Origin: Parachlamydiales bacterium
GTDB taxonomy: Bacteria > Chlamydiota > Chlamydiia > Chlamydiales > SM23-39
Assembly (NCBI GenBank): GCA_003151315.1
Contig: PLXF01000197.1
Coordinates: 1-10,799 of the forward strand
Length of the DNA: 10,799 bases
Reading direction: 5' to 3'
Shown: one piece after another, positions 1 to 6,120 of the stretch
Layout of the letters: every line of letters begins with the position of its first letter
Position numbering within the stretch: the first letter of the stretch is position 1
Translations under genes and position numbers: made by a program
The notes under the pieces: model-generated
The model's input: only the letters and a program-made list of their open reading frames with translations
The model's database searches: none
Told to the model about the DNA's origin: nothing

Positions 1-104
1 CGATTACAAGGCGCGAGTGAAGGCGAAAAATTTGCTGCAAAGCCGACGCAGCAGATTCTATCAATAGAATTTTAAATCACTATACATCGCGTAAATTCGC
101 AATC
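1..104. other. Edge region without an assignable gene
   Basis: No complete gene fits here. On the plus strand two frames are open from the window edge: one stops with TAG at 65-67 (21 codons, Lys/Arg-rich), the other with TAA at 73-75 (24 codons). Either could be the C-terminal tail of a gene lying outside the window, but the sequence cannot decide between them and neither tail is recognisable. The stretch also holds a short perfect inverted repeat at 55-70 (ATTCTAT, 2-nt loop, ATAGAAT) and the terminator-like hairpin listed separately. Confidence 0.4.
25..53 (-). terminator. Probable Rho-independent terminator of the repeat-protein gene
   Basis: Read on the minus strand, TGCTGC (53-48) pairs with GCAGCA (38-33) across a 9-nt loop, and the stem is followed by AATTTTTC. 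A 6-bp GC-rich stem plus a short T-run about 50 nt after the TAG stop at 105-107 suits an intrinsic terminator for the minus-strand gene. The stem is short and the T-run is only five bases, so the call is moderate. Confidence 0.45.
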
Positions 105-1871
105 CTATGCTTTGTCTTCTAGGAGCAGATCGGCCACTTCGGGGCTGAGTTTACTTTTAATTGCCTCGATTTGAGAGCGTAAAAAAAGAGCTCCATATTT
201 TAAGCAAAGGGCTCTCCTCTGCACAACTATCTTCTGCGCCGTTGCATCCAAATAACGACTAGAACTAGAGTCGGTTTCCGTTTGGTATTCATAAATATGA
301 ATAACTTTCCGGCCACTTTTGTCTTGTCGATAGGTATGACCGGGTTCTATGTTTTCAAAAGTAAACGGGGGAAATAGGCGATCGATATGGCTCTGCGGCA
401 CATTTTCCAAAGAAATCGCCGCAATTTGCAAATCTGATAAAAGGTTAATGAAATTTGCCTCCATCAGGTGGATCATCTGACCGACCGTTTTCGGCTCAAG
501 AAGCGTAGCTCGATGGAGTAAACCTTCATTGCTTATCTGAAACCGATCGTTAAAAACAGCTTCGAAAACAGGAAGCGGCGCGCCCATTTTGCCAATGAAC
601 GCAACTTGTCTATCTGAAAGATATTTATACACGGTGGAATCTACTTGAGGCAAAAGAGGGACGATTGTTTCCGGCAAAAACAGGGAAATTCTATGCCGCT
701 TTATCCTATCATTATATTGGCCATCTAAAAAAATCTGATAGAAAAGTGTAACAGAGCAGCCTCTTCTCCCAATCTCTTGCATGTGAAAATCGGAAAGATA
801 TTTACAAAGATCAAAAGATCCCTTTTCCAGAAAATATCGGATTATTTCCACAGAGAGGCAAGAAATTTTATGACGGATTTCCTCCTCCTTATGAGTCCAG
901 TAGAAAAAAATATTTTGAAATAATTCAGGAGAGATCGCAAACCAATCAATTTCTCGAATCTGCTGATCGGATAAAAAAGCGCTCTGTCTTGGCTTAAGAA
1001 GGTGAAGTGCAGCAGCGACTTCCTGTGAGGAGATCATTCTAAAATGAAGTCTATCTTCTTCCCGCTTCCTTTCATTGCATCGGATAGGAAAGAGCTCATG
1101 GATCGTCTCTTGGTCCATCTGAGACAGGGGAAGATTTTCATAACACGCATCAGGCAGGAATCGATACAATTTTGTATCTACCTCGCCTAAGAAATGGAAG
1201 ATCATCTTCTGAGAAATCAGCGATAATCGATGAGATGTCGTCTGATCATCAAGACGCCATCCTAAGAAAATCTCGTCGAAAACCTCAGGCGGGCAATCCT
1301 TTGTACAAATGCCTTGAATCTGAGAATCGGAAAGATATTCATACATTTTAGTGTATACCTTGCCTACAAAATGGGAGAGGACCTCAACCGATAGGAGAGA
1401 AATTCTATGTCGTATCTCAGAGTCGTCGCCACTACAATAGAGAAAAACCGATTGAAAAACTTCTACTGTGACAGACTTCCAATCGATCTCTTGAATTTGT
1501 TTGTCGGATATCAGTTTAACTTGATACGACGGAAGGTTTGGCAACACTAAAGCAACATCTTGAGAGGCAAATTTCTCAAAACGATCCCTATCCCCCTTTT
1601 TCGCCGCTCCGCTTATTCGACAAGGGAATAGGGTACATATTTGATTCCGACTCATTTGTAATAGAGGAAGGTCTTCAGAAACAAGTTCAGCATCCCGATT
1701 TTGTTCGATCAATGATCGACCAACACTTCCCACCTTCTGATCTAACGCTCTTTTATATTCGATAGAGACAAATGCCTCACCCTGAGGAATGTCAATATCC
1801 TCAGAGCATTCGATCTCCGGATCAATCAACAACCAATCATTTTCTACTAGCTTCACACTCAAAGAACTCAT
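105..1871 (-). CDS. Unknown 588-residue tandem-repeat protein
   Basis: I do not recognise this family. The protein has no signal peptide or membrane segment and is mostly built of repeats of 59-61 residues. Each starts with an LSDxQIxxI-type motif, then an FxxIF/LFP motif, then an RHRISLLS-like motif, and ends near Y-K-Y. Unit starts are near residues 60, 121, 180, 239, 300, 359, 418 and 478. Residues 60-238 and 239-417 form two equal 179-residue blocks of three units, so a triplet was duplicated. The pattern of short amphipathic helices suggests an alpha-solenoid binding scaffold. Residues 510-588 form a non-repeat C-terminal region with a serine run (535-538). The ATG at 1869-1871 has only a weak upstream GAG as ribosome site. 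The gene lies 73 bp downstream of the GT9 gene and may be cotranscribed. In Chlamydiae such proteins are often host-interaction candidates; this is inference only. Confidence 0.8.
   Translation of the reverse strand: MSSLSVKLVENDWLLIDPEIECSEDIDIPQGEAFVSIEYKRALDQKVGSVGRSLIEQNRDAELVSEDLPLLQMSRNQICTLFPCRISGAAKKGDRDRFEKFASQDVALVLPNLPSYQVKLISDKQIQEIDWKSVTVEVFQSVFLYCSGDDSEIRHRISLLSVEVLSHFVGKVYTKMYEYLSDSQIQGICTKDCPPEVFDEIFLGWRLDDQTTSHRLSLISQKMIFHFLGEVDTKLYRFLPDACYENLPLSQMDQETIHELFPIRCNERKREEDRLHFRMISSQEVAAALHLLKPRQSAFLSDQQIREIDWFAISPELFQNIFFYWTHKEEEIRHKISCLSVEIIRYFLEKGSFDLCKYLSDFHMQEIGRRGCSVTLFYQIFLDGQYNDRIKRHRISLFLPETIVPLLPQVDSTVYKYLSDRQVAFIGKMGAPLPVFEAVFNDRFQISNEGLLHRATLLEPKTVGQMIHLMEANFINLLSDLQIAAISLENVPQSHIDRLFPPFTFENIEPGHTYRQDKSGRKVIHIYEYQTETDSSSSRYLDATAQKIVVQRRALCLKYGALFLRSQIEAIKSKLSPEVADLLLEDKA
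621..1157 (-). repeat. Super-repeat copy B (residues 239-417)
   Basis: This is the second 537-bp block, directly adjoining copy A. Its first unit carries NLPLSQM and LFP, its second SDQQIREIDW, LFQNIF and EIRHKISCLSVE, its third LSDFHMQEI, LFYQIF and KRHRISLF. The middle units of A and B are the most alike. Two more diverged units follow at residues 418-477 and from 478 onward (LSDRQVAFI; LSDLQIAAI). The divergence between copies shows that the duplication is not recent. Confidence 0.75.
1158..1694 (-). repeat. Super-repeat copy A (residues 60-238)
   Basis: This is the first 537-bp, 179-residue block of the repeat protein, made of units of 61, 59 and 59 residues. The first unit carries DLPLLQM and LFP. 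The second carries SDKQIQEIDW, VFQSVF and EIRHRISLLSVE. The third carries LSDSQIQGI, VFDEIF and SHRLSLIS. Unit order and lengths match copy B exactly, which shows a duplication of a three-unit segment after the basic repeat had formed. Confidence 0.75.
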
Positions 1872-1944
1872 AGATCAGCTCAAGTTTAGTAAGTCGGTAG
1901 ACTTTTACATAAAATTTATTTTATCTCAAGTGAATATTAACCAA

Positions 1945-2871
1945 TCACTCCCTAGACAGCTGCACAAATCCCCGCCACGCTTTTCCGACCGAAATGAACT
2001 TCTTCCAATGGCGGTCCCTTAACCTAAAACCACTAATATTCGGGATCCAAGAACTGGGGGCCACTACAACAGAAGCGTTAAAGCTCGGAGCCCATAATTT
2101 AGCTAAGGCTTTTCTGCGGGTTATAGTGAGAGTGGGAACTCCCAGAGCGGAAGCCAAATGGCCTAACCCCGAATCGTTTCCAATAAGATAGTCACATTCA
2201 TAGAGATATCGAGCCAACGCATCCAAGGTGTCAAAAAGACGACTTTTAACCCCTTTAATGGACCATTCGGGTCCCGCAATAAAAACCGGCTCAAACCCCT
2301 CTCTCTGCAAATGTAAAGCGAGCTTTACATACTTATCCTGCGGCCAATTTTTCCCCTCGCGGGAGCTGGTCGGGTGGATAGCCACTCTACGTTTATATTT
2401 GCGATGGACTAGATCGGCTGGCGGAATAAATCCATTGCTCTTAGTGATTTTAGGCAAATGGAGGATCCTCTCACAAAAAAGGCGCATATTTTCCGCCACA
2501 GGGAGGTCAGGGTCAATTTGAGAGTCGGAATAAAAGGGCTCATTGACGATATTTTTAGAGGGGTAAATGTAAATCACTTTTACTTGCTCGGGTAGCCGCC
2601 GTTTCCCTTCTTGAATCAGTTTTTTCACAAATTCACTCGAATCATTTTGGAAAACGAAAAACCAATCGTAACTCGACAAAACTTTAGAGACCGCCTCTAC
2701 TCCAGGGTAGCTCAATATAGGTAGGTGGGGAAACCACTCTTGTAGAGGGGCTAATGAATTTTGGTATGTATCGACGGTCCAACCGTTTAAATGCAAATTA
2801 TTCGATAACACCAAACTGACAATCCCATCTCCTAGCCCATTATGGCAGAATATTCCCGCCTTCGGTCCCAT
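1945..2871 (-). CDS. GT9-family glycosyltransferase (ADP-heptose:LPS heptosyltransferase-like)
   Basis: This is a 308-residue glycosyltransferase of the GT9 family, GT-B fold, which transfers a sugar (ADP-heptose in typical members) to the LPS core at the cytoplasmic side of the inner membrane. The N-terminal acceptor-side loop NGLGDGI (residues 11-17) contains the position of the usual catalytic Asp (D15). The C-terminal donor-binding half shows IHPTSSREGKNWP (165-177), FIAGPEW (197-203) and the family signature GNDSGLGHLA (231-240). The frame can be extended to a TTG at 2884-2886, but that codon has no ribosome site. The ATG at 2869-2871 has AAGGAG just upstream and is preferred, although the spacer of 3 nt is short. 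The donor sugar is unknown. Chlamydiaceae LPS lacks heptose, so an environmental lineage with a larger core, or another sugar, is implied. It is divergent from rpoN across 82 bp. Confidence 0.85.
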   Translation of the reverse strand: MGPKAGIFCHNGLGDGIVSLVLSNNLHLNGWTVDTYQNSLAPLQEWFPHLPILSYPGVEAVSKVLSSYDWFFVFQNDSSEFVKKLIQEGKRRLPEQVKVIYIYPSKNIVNEPFYSDSQIDPDLPVAENMRLFCERILHLPKITKSNGFIPPADLVHRKYKRRVAIHPTSSREGKNWPQDKYVKLALHLQREGFEPVFIAGPEWSIKGVKSRLFDTLDALARYLYECDYLIGNDSGLGHLASALGVPTLTITRRKALAKLWAPSFNASVVVAPSSWIPNISGFRLRDRHWKKFISVGKAWRGFVQLSRE

Positions 2872-2874
2872 ACT

Positions 2875-2880
2875 CTCCTT
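2875..2880 (-). promoter_or_regulatory. Ribosome binding site that decides the GT9 start
   Basis: AAGGAG on the minus strand lies 3 nt before the ATG at 2869-2871. It falls inside the longer reading frame that would begin at the TTG at 2884-2886, so it argues for initiation at the ATG. The short spacer is the only weakness. Confidence 0.5.
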
Positions 2881-2894
2881 ATCCAAAAGGGGTT

Positions 2895-2900
2895 ATCATA
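2895..2900 (-). promoter_or_regulatory. Candidate -10 box (TATGAT) for the GT9 gene
   Basis: TATGAT on the minus strand matches the sigma-70-type -10 consensus at five of six positions. It would start transcription near 2888, giving a leader of about 17 nt before the ATG at 2871. No convincing -35 element lies 17 nt upstream, so this is only a candidate. The same 82-bp gap must also hold the rpoN promoter, for which I see no clear element. Confidence 0.25.
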
Positions 2901-2953
2901 CCTCTAGGAGGATTAATTTTACTATGTTATGGGAAAGAAAATGAGGTTGTAGG

Positions 2954-4252
2954 ATGGATCCCAATCTAAGGATGCGGCAAGTTCCCTTAAGAAAAATGGA
3001 ACTCTCCTTTGCCTTGTTCCAATCGCTCCAAATCCTCCAAATGCCTCAGCAAGAACTAGCCGATTGGCTTGAAGAGGAGATCGAAAAAAACCCCCTCCTA
3101 GAGCTTACCCGCACTGTTTCCAAAAACGAGGAGTTCTCCGAAACGGCTGCTCTTCCAAGCCTCTATGAATATCTCCAAGAACAGATCCGAGAAACTTTGA
3201 CCACCCCGCTTGATCGGCAAATTGCGGAAGAGTTGATCGGCCATCTCGATGAAAAGGGGTTTTTATCCACACCGATCGGAGAAATCGCCTCTCTTTTTCT
3301 GGTAACTCCCGAATATATAGAATCGGTCCTTAGAGTCATTCACTCCTTTAATCCCGCAGGAATTGGAGCCAGAAATTTACAAGAGGCTCTTTTAATCCAA
3401 CTCTCCAGGCAAGAACCCAAAAACACCTTAGCTTACCGGCTAATCGCCGATTTTTTTGATGACCTTCTCCATGGCCGCTACACACTGTTGAAAAAAAAGG
3501 CAGCCGTAGGAGCTGAGGAACTTTCAGCCGCAATACGCACTCTCGCCCATCTTCAACTTCGACCCGCTGCCGGGTATAGGGAATGCTCAGCATCCACCTT
3601 ACTGCCCGACGTTAAGGTGGTAAAAATAGATCAGACGTGGTCGATTGAAATAGATGAAGACGACCTCCCTCCTCTCCACATTCAGAGCGCCTATCTCTCT
3701 CTTTTATCGACGCTCAAACCAGCAGAAAAAGAGACCTTTAAAACCTATATGACCTCCGCTAAATGGTTGATCCGCTCCGTCTCTAGAAGGCGTAATCTCC
3801 TCTACAAACTCACCTCCTATCTCATCGAAAAGCAATCGGACTATCTAGATCAAAAAGGACCACTGGTAGAGGTATCAGCGCAAGACCTGTCGATTCTAAC
3901 GGGGGTGCATGAATCGACCATCCACCGGGCGCTGTCTGGCAAAATCATCGATACGCCAAGAGGACAGATTCCACTTAAATCTCTCATTTCCCACTCTCCG
4001 CAAAACGATCATTGTAAATCGGTGCTTCAACGATTAGTAGCCGGTGAAAACAAAGAACACCCTTTAACCGATCAGGAGCTAGTAGCCGCTTTGCAAACCA
4101 AAGGATTCACCTTAGCTCGCCGGACTATAGCGAAATATCGAAACGAACTGCGTATCGGTTCTGCGATTCAGCGAAAAAATAGAGGGTCTATCGTACCATG
4201 TTCCTCTGTGAAAGCCGCTCCAAAACAGCCAAAGGGGACTTTTCGGAATTAA
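2954..4252 (+). CDS. rpoN: RNA polymerase sigma-54 factor (RpoN)
   Basis: This is a 432-residue alternative sigma factor that directs core RNA polymerase to -24/-12 promoters and needs an AAA+ activator to open them. Region I, which contacts the activator, is seen at about residues 10-50 (FQSLQILQM, EKNPLLEL). The acidic linker is very short, about 51-68. The core-binding domain includes FNPAGIGARNLQEALL (132-147). The promoter-binding part shows WLIRSVSRRR (271-280) and the helix-turn-helix ESTIHRALSGKIIDTPRGQ (320-338). The RpoN box ARRTIAKYRN (388-397) is nearly canonical. A GAGG at 2943-2946 sits about 7 nt before the ATG. The protein is somewhat shorter than the usual 470-500 residues, mainly in the linker, yet it has about 24 extra residues after IGSAIQRK; that tail overlaps the convergent kdoO-like gene by 65 bp. 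All landmarks are present, so it should be functional. Confidence 0.97.
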   Translation: MDPNLRMRQVPLRKMELSFALFQSLQILQMPQQELADWLEEEIEKNPLLELTRTVSKNEEFSETAALPSLYEYLQEQIRETLTTPLDRQIAEELIGHLDEKGFLSTPIGEIASLFLVTPEYIESVLRVIHSFNPAGIGARNLQEALLIQLSRQEPKNTLAYRLIADFFDDLLHGRYTLLKKKAAVGAEELSAAIRTLAHLQLRPAAGYRECSASTLLPDVKVVKIDQTWSIEIDEDDLPPLHIQSAYLSLLSTLKPAEKETFKTYMTSAKWLIRSVSRRRNLLYKLTSYLIEKQSDYLDQKGPLVEVSAQDLSILTGVHESTIHRALSGKIIDTPRGQIPLKSLISHSPQNDHCKSVLQRLVAGENKEHPLTDQELVAALQTKGFTLARRTIAKYRNELRIGSAIQRKNRGSIVPCSSVKAAPKQPKGTFRN

Positions 4253-5093
4253 TTAAAGCTCTTTGAGGAATGAGAAACGTTTGCTCAATCGCATATTGTC
4301 CCGATAAAGCCGCGTGGGAGACCTGATCGGTAAATACAGCCCAGCAAGAATTAGGGGGAAATTCCCAAGCATCTTTAGGGCAATTCTTTTGAAATTCCCC
4401 ATTTTCCTTTAGATAGTTATGCATGTGCAGCATAAACCGATCATAAGGAGATCTCATCGGGATCTTCAACCCTTTCGAACGCAAAAGCTCTTTCCCCTTG
4501 CGGATCCAATGGCTGAGAATAGAATGGCTCACAGAGCGGGGAAAAGGGACCCCGTTCGTTCCACCGAACTGTTCGATCAGCGATTCAAAAGGTTGAGAAG
4601 TGATCCAGTTTCTGCTCTCTGTCGGATTGATGTTCGTAAAAAATCGCAAAATACGATCTCCATGTAAGGGGCGCGTCGGAAAGGCGTCTACATGGAGAAG
4701 ATCGTTTCTTGCTCTGAGACGCAAAGGGCGCCCCTTTTCCTGAAACGGGCGGAAACTCGCATAGTCGTGCTTCCAGTGAGGTGCATAAGGGGCAAGGCAT
4801 TGCGATAGAAATTGCGTGACGCGCGCAGAATAGCCCCTTAACACCGATTTCATCATCTGGGCCGCTTTAGGATCGTCGGTAGTGTGATTGGTAATTACAT
4901 CGAGCTGCGGTTTATAAGCGATATTTTTGCGCGTCTTAGAGCCCCCTTGCCTTTGCTGCAGTAAAAAATCGATCTCCTCTTGAGGGAAATCGAAGGGGAC
5001 CTGGGGGAAAAATAAAATATTGCCCGCCTCAAGCTGTCGGCAATAAGCAGATAGATCCGTTCCCTGCCCTTCCACAACGATTTTTCGTGCCAC
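4188..5093 (-). CDS. kdoO: Kdo 3-hydroxylase-like Fe(II)/2-oxoglutarate dioxygenase
   Basis: This 301-residue protein resembles the Kdo hydroxylase family (KdoO of Burkholderia and Yersinia), which uses Fe(II), 2-oxoglutarate and O2 to hydroxylate the outer Kdo of lipid A-linked LPS at C3, yielding Ko. The HxD half of the iron facial triad is H134-V-D136 in NDLLHVDAFPTRP, and the distal His is H260 in DQVSHAALSGQYAIEQTF. Other family-like stretches are RLRARNDLL just before HVD, and RFFTNINP just after. The frame opens with GTG at 5097-5099, but that codon lies inside the Shine-Dalgarno sequence. The GTG at 5091-5093, 5 nt after AGGAGG, is the better start. It lies 37 nt downstream of the HEAVH gene on the same strand, probably cotranscribed, and its 3' end overlaps rpoN by 65 bp. 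Family assignment is from memory of motifs; substrate is inferred. Confidence 0.8.
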   Translation of the reverse strand: MARKIVVEGQGTDLSAYCRQLEAGNILFFPQVPFDFPQEEIDFLLQQRQGGSKTRKNIAYKPQLDVITNHTTDDPKAAQMMKSVLRGYSARVTQFLSQCLAPYAPHWKHDYASFRPFQEKGRPLRLRARNDLLHVDAFPTRPLHGDRILRFFTNINPTESRNWITSQPFESLIEQFGGTNGVPFPRSVSHSILSHWIRKGKELLRSKGLKIPMRSPYDRFMLHMHNYLKENGEFQKNCPKDAWEFPPNSCWAVFTDQVSHAALSGQYAIEQTFLIPQRALINSEKSPLAVLERLSQRNMVR

Positions 5094-5098
5094 AAACA

Positions 5099-5104
5099 CC
5101 TCCT
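5099..5104 (-). promoter_or_regulatory. Perfect Shine-Dalgarno that resets the kdoO start
   Basis: AGGAGG on the minus strand is followed by TGTTT and then GTG at 5091-5093. The alternative upstream GTG (5097-5099) shares its first G with the AGGAGG box and cannot be a proper start. The choice shortens the protein by two residues. Confidence 0.75.
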
Positions 5105-5130
5105 ATTTTCTTAAAAATGTAAACGGAATG

Positions 5131-5922
5131 TTACAAATAAGCCAACCGAATTACTCGCCACCGCAACGATTCATCCCCCTCCACCCAGATTCCCTTAGAA
5201 AGGCGGCCCATTTCGGCATCGGTCAACCGAAATAAGATAGCCCGCACCTTTTTTGCATCCAAAACAACCAACATAAGAGTTTGAGACGCTTTTCGCATCC
5301 GCTGCCGATTCCGAATTAACCTGAGTAATCCGACTCCAAAAACTATACTAGAGGGCACCACGCTACCCCAATAGGCGCCCACAACACACGCTCCCAAGAA
5401 TAGGGCCGCTTCCCATGGTTTTTGGACAATGGGCCCGAAAATCTGGCGCCAGCGGCGAGAGGAGGTCATGTAGGCGAAAAATTCCTCTCCTAAAGGCTCT
5501 TCGAAGGCGCAGCGAGCCGCATGGACCGCTTCGTGGGCGAGGATCTCTTCTCGGCTATACAGGCCCAAATAACTCCCCTTTTTCAAACCACAGCGGAGCT
5601 GTAGGGCACATAAAGGCCCTGGCTTTACATCAATAATCCAACTAGCGGCCCCCTGCCAAGGGGTTAATTGCCGATTCGAGTAATAAGCGGCAACGGAGCG
5701 GGGCTGAAAATCGAAAAGCTCTTCTAGATGTTGGTCTACCCAATTCCAATGCGTGGGGGAAACCCGCTCCATCGCACAAAACTCCGCAGTAGGCTGAATA
5801 AAAAAATTTTGCGTCGCCTGAACTCTCTCCTGAAAATCATGCTCTGTCTCTCTGGGTCCCGGAATAAACCCCTTCCGATTCAATTCGACCAGCTCTTCAT
5901 CCGTCATAACACCAAAACTCAC
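5131..5922 (-). CDS. Unknown membrane protein with HEAVH zinc-protease-like motif
   Basis: I do not recognise this 263-residue protein. Its clearest feature is EEILAHEAVHAARC at residues 125-138: H130-E131-x-x-H134 matches the HExxH zinc site of metallopeptidases, with E146/E147 (GEEFFAY) a possible third ligand 12-13 residues on, as in gluzincin-type sites but with a shorter spacing than most. Two hydrophobic segments follow, about 171-187 and 190-203, forming a likely membrane hairpin, then a basic stretch (RLIRNRQRMRK, 201-211). There is no N-terminal signal peptide. The start is GTG (5920-5922); GGGGTG lies 9 nt upstream but could be masked by a small GGGT-GTA-ACCC hairpin (5926-5936). 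An ATG at codon 6 is the alternative. It precedes kdoO by 37 nt on the same strand, suggesting a shared transcript and possibly an envelope role. Activity as a protease is inference. Confidence 0.75.
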   Translation of the reverse strand: MSFGVMTDEELVELNRKGFIPGPRETEHDFQERVQATQNFFIQPTAEFCAMERVSPTHWNWVDQHLEELFDFQPRSVAAYYSNRQLTPWQGAASWIIDVKPGPLCALQLRCGLKKGSYLGLYSREEILAHEAVHAARCAFEEPLGEEFFAYMTSSRRWRQIFGPIVQKPWEAALFLGACVVGAYWGSVVPSSIVFGVGLLRLIRNRQRMRKASQTLMLVVLDAKKVRAILFRLTDAEMGRLSKGIWVEGDESLRWRVIRLAYL

Positions 5923-6063
5923 TTAGGGTTACACCCCTCAACCCGATTTATCACGAAAAAAATCCTTACTATCCTCTAGTGTACAAAAAAATGGAAGATG
6001 GTCTCTAATAAGACTGCCGCCTAGCAAGAAAATAAATAAAAAACAGGTAAACACCCGAAAAAA

Positions 6064-6092
6064 TTGCACTTTGAACAGGAATCGGCTACCAT
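6064..6092 (+). promoter_or_regulatory. Candidate housekeeping promoter of topA
   Basis: TTGCAC (6064-6069) and TACCAT (6087-6092) are spaced by 17 bp and resemble -35 and -10 elements. They would start transcription near 6099. The ribosome site AAGGAA (6105-6110) lies 10 nt before the ATG at 6121. Both boxes are imperfect. The rest of the 198-bp divergent region (5923-6120) is A-rich and shows no other element that I can support. Confidence 0.3.
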
Positions 6093-6120
6093 CTGACCGT
6101 TTTTAAGGAATCCTATATTT

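Noticed and set aside
1..75. Two plus-strand open frames from the window edge
   Set aside because: Each is under 25 codons, both are open, and neither is recognisable, so no partial gene can be called.
1909..1924. Perfect inverted repeat ATAAAAT-TT-ATTTTAT after the GT9 gene
   Set aside because: The stem is purely A/T with a 2-nt loop and is not followed by a T-run on the minus strand, so it is not a convincing terminator.
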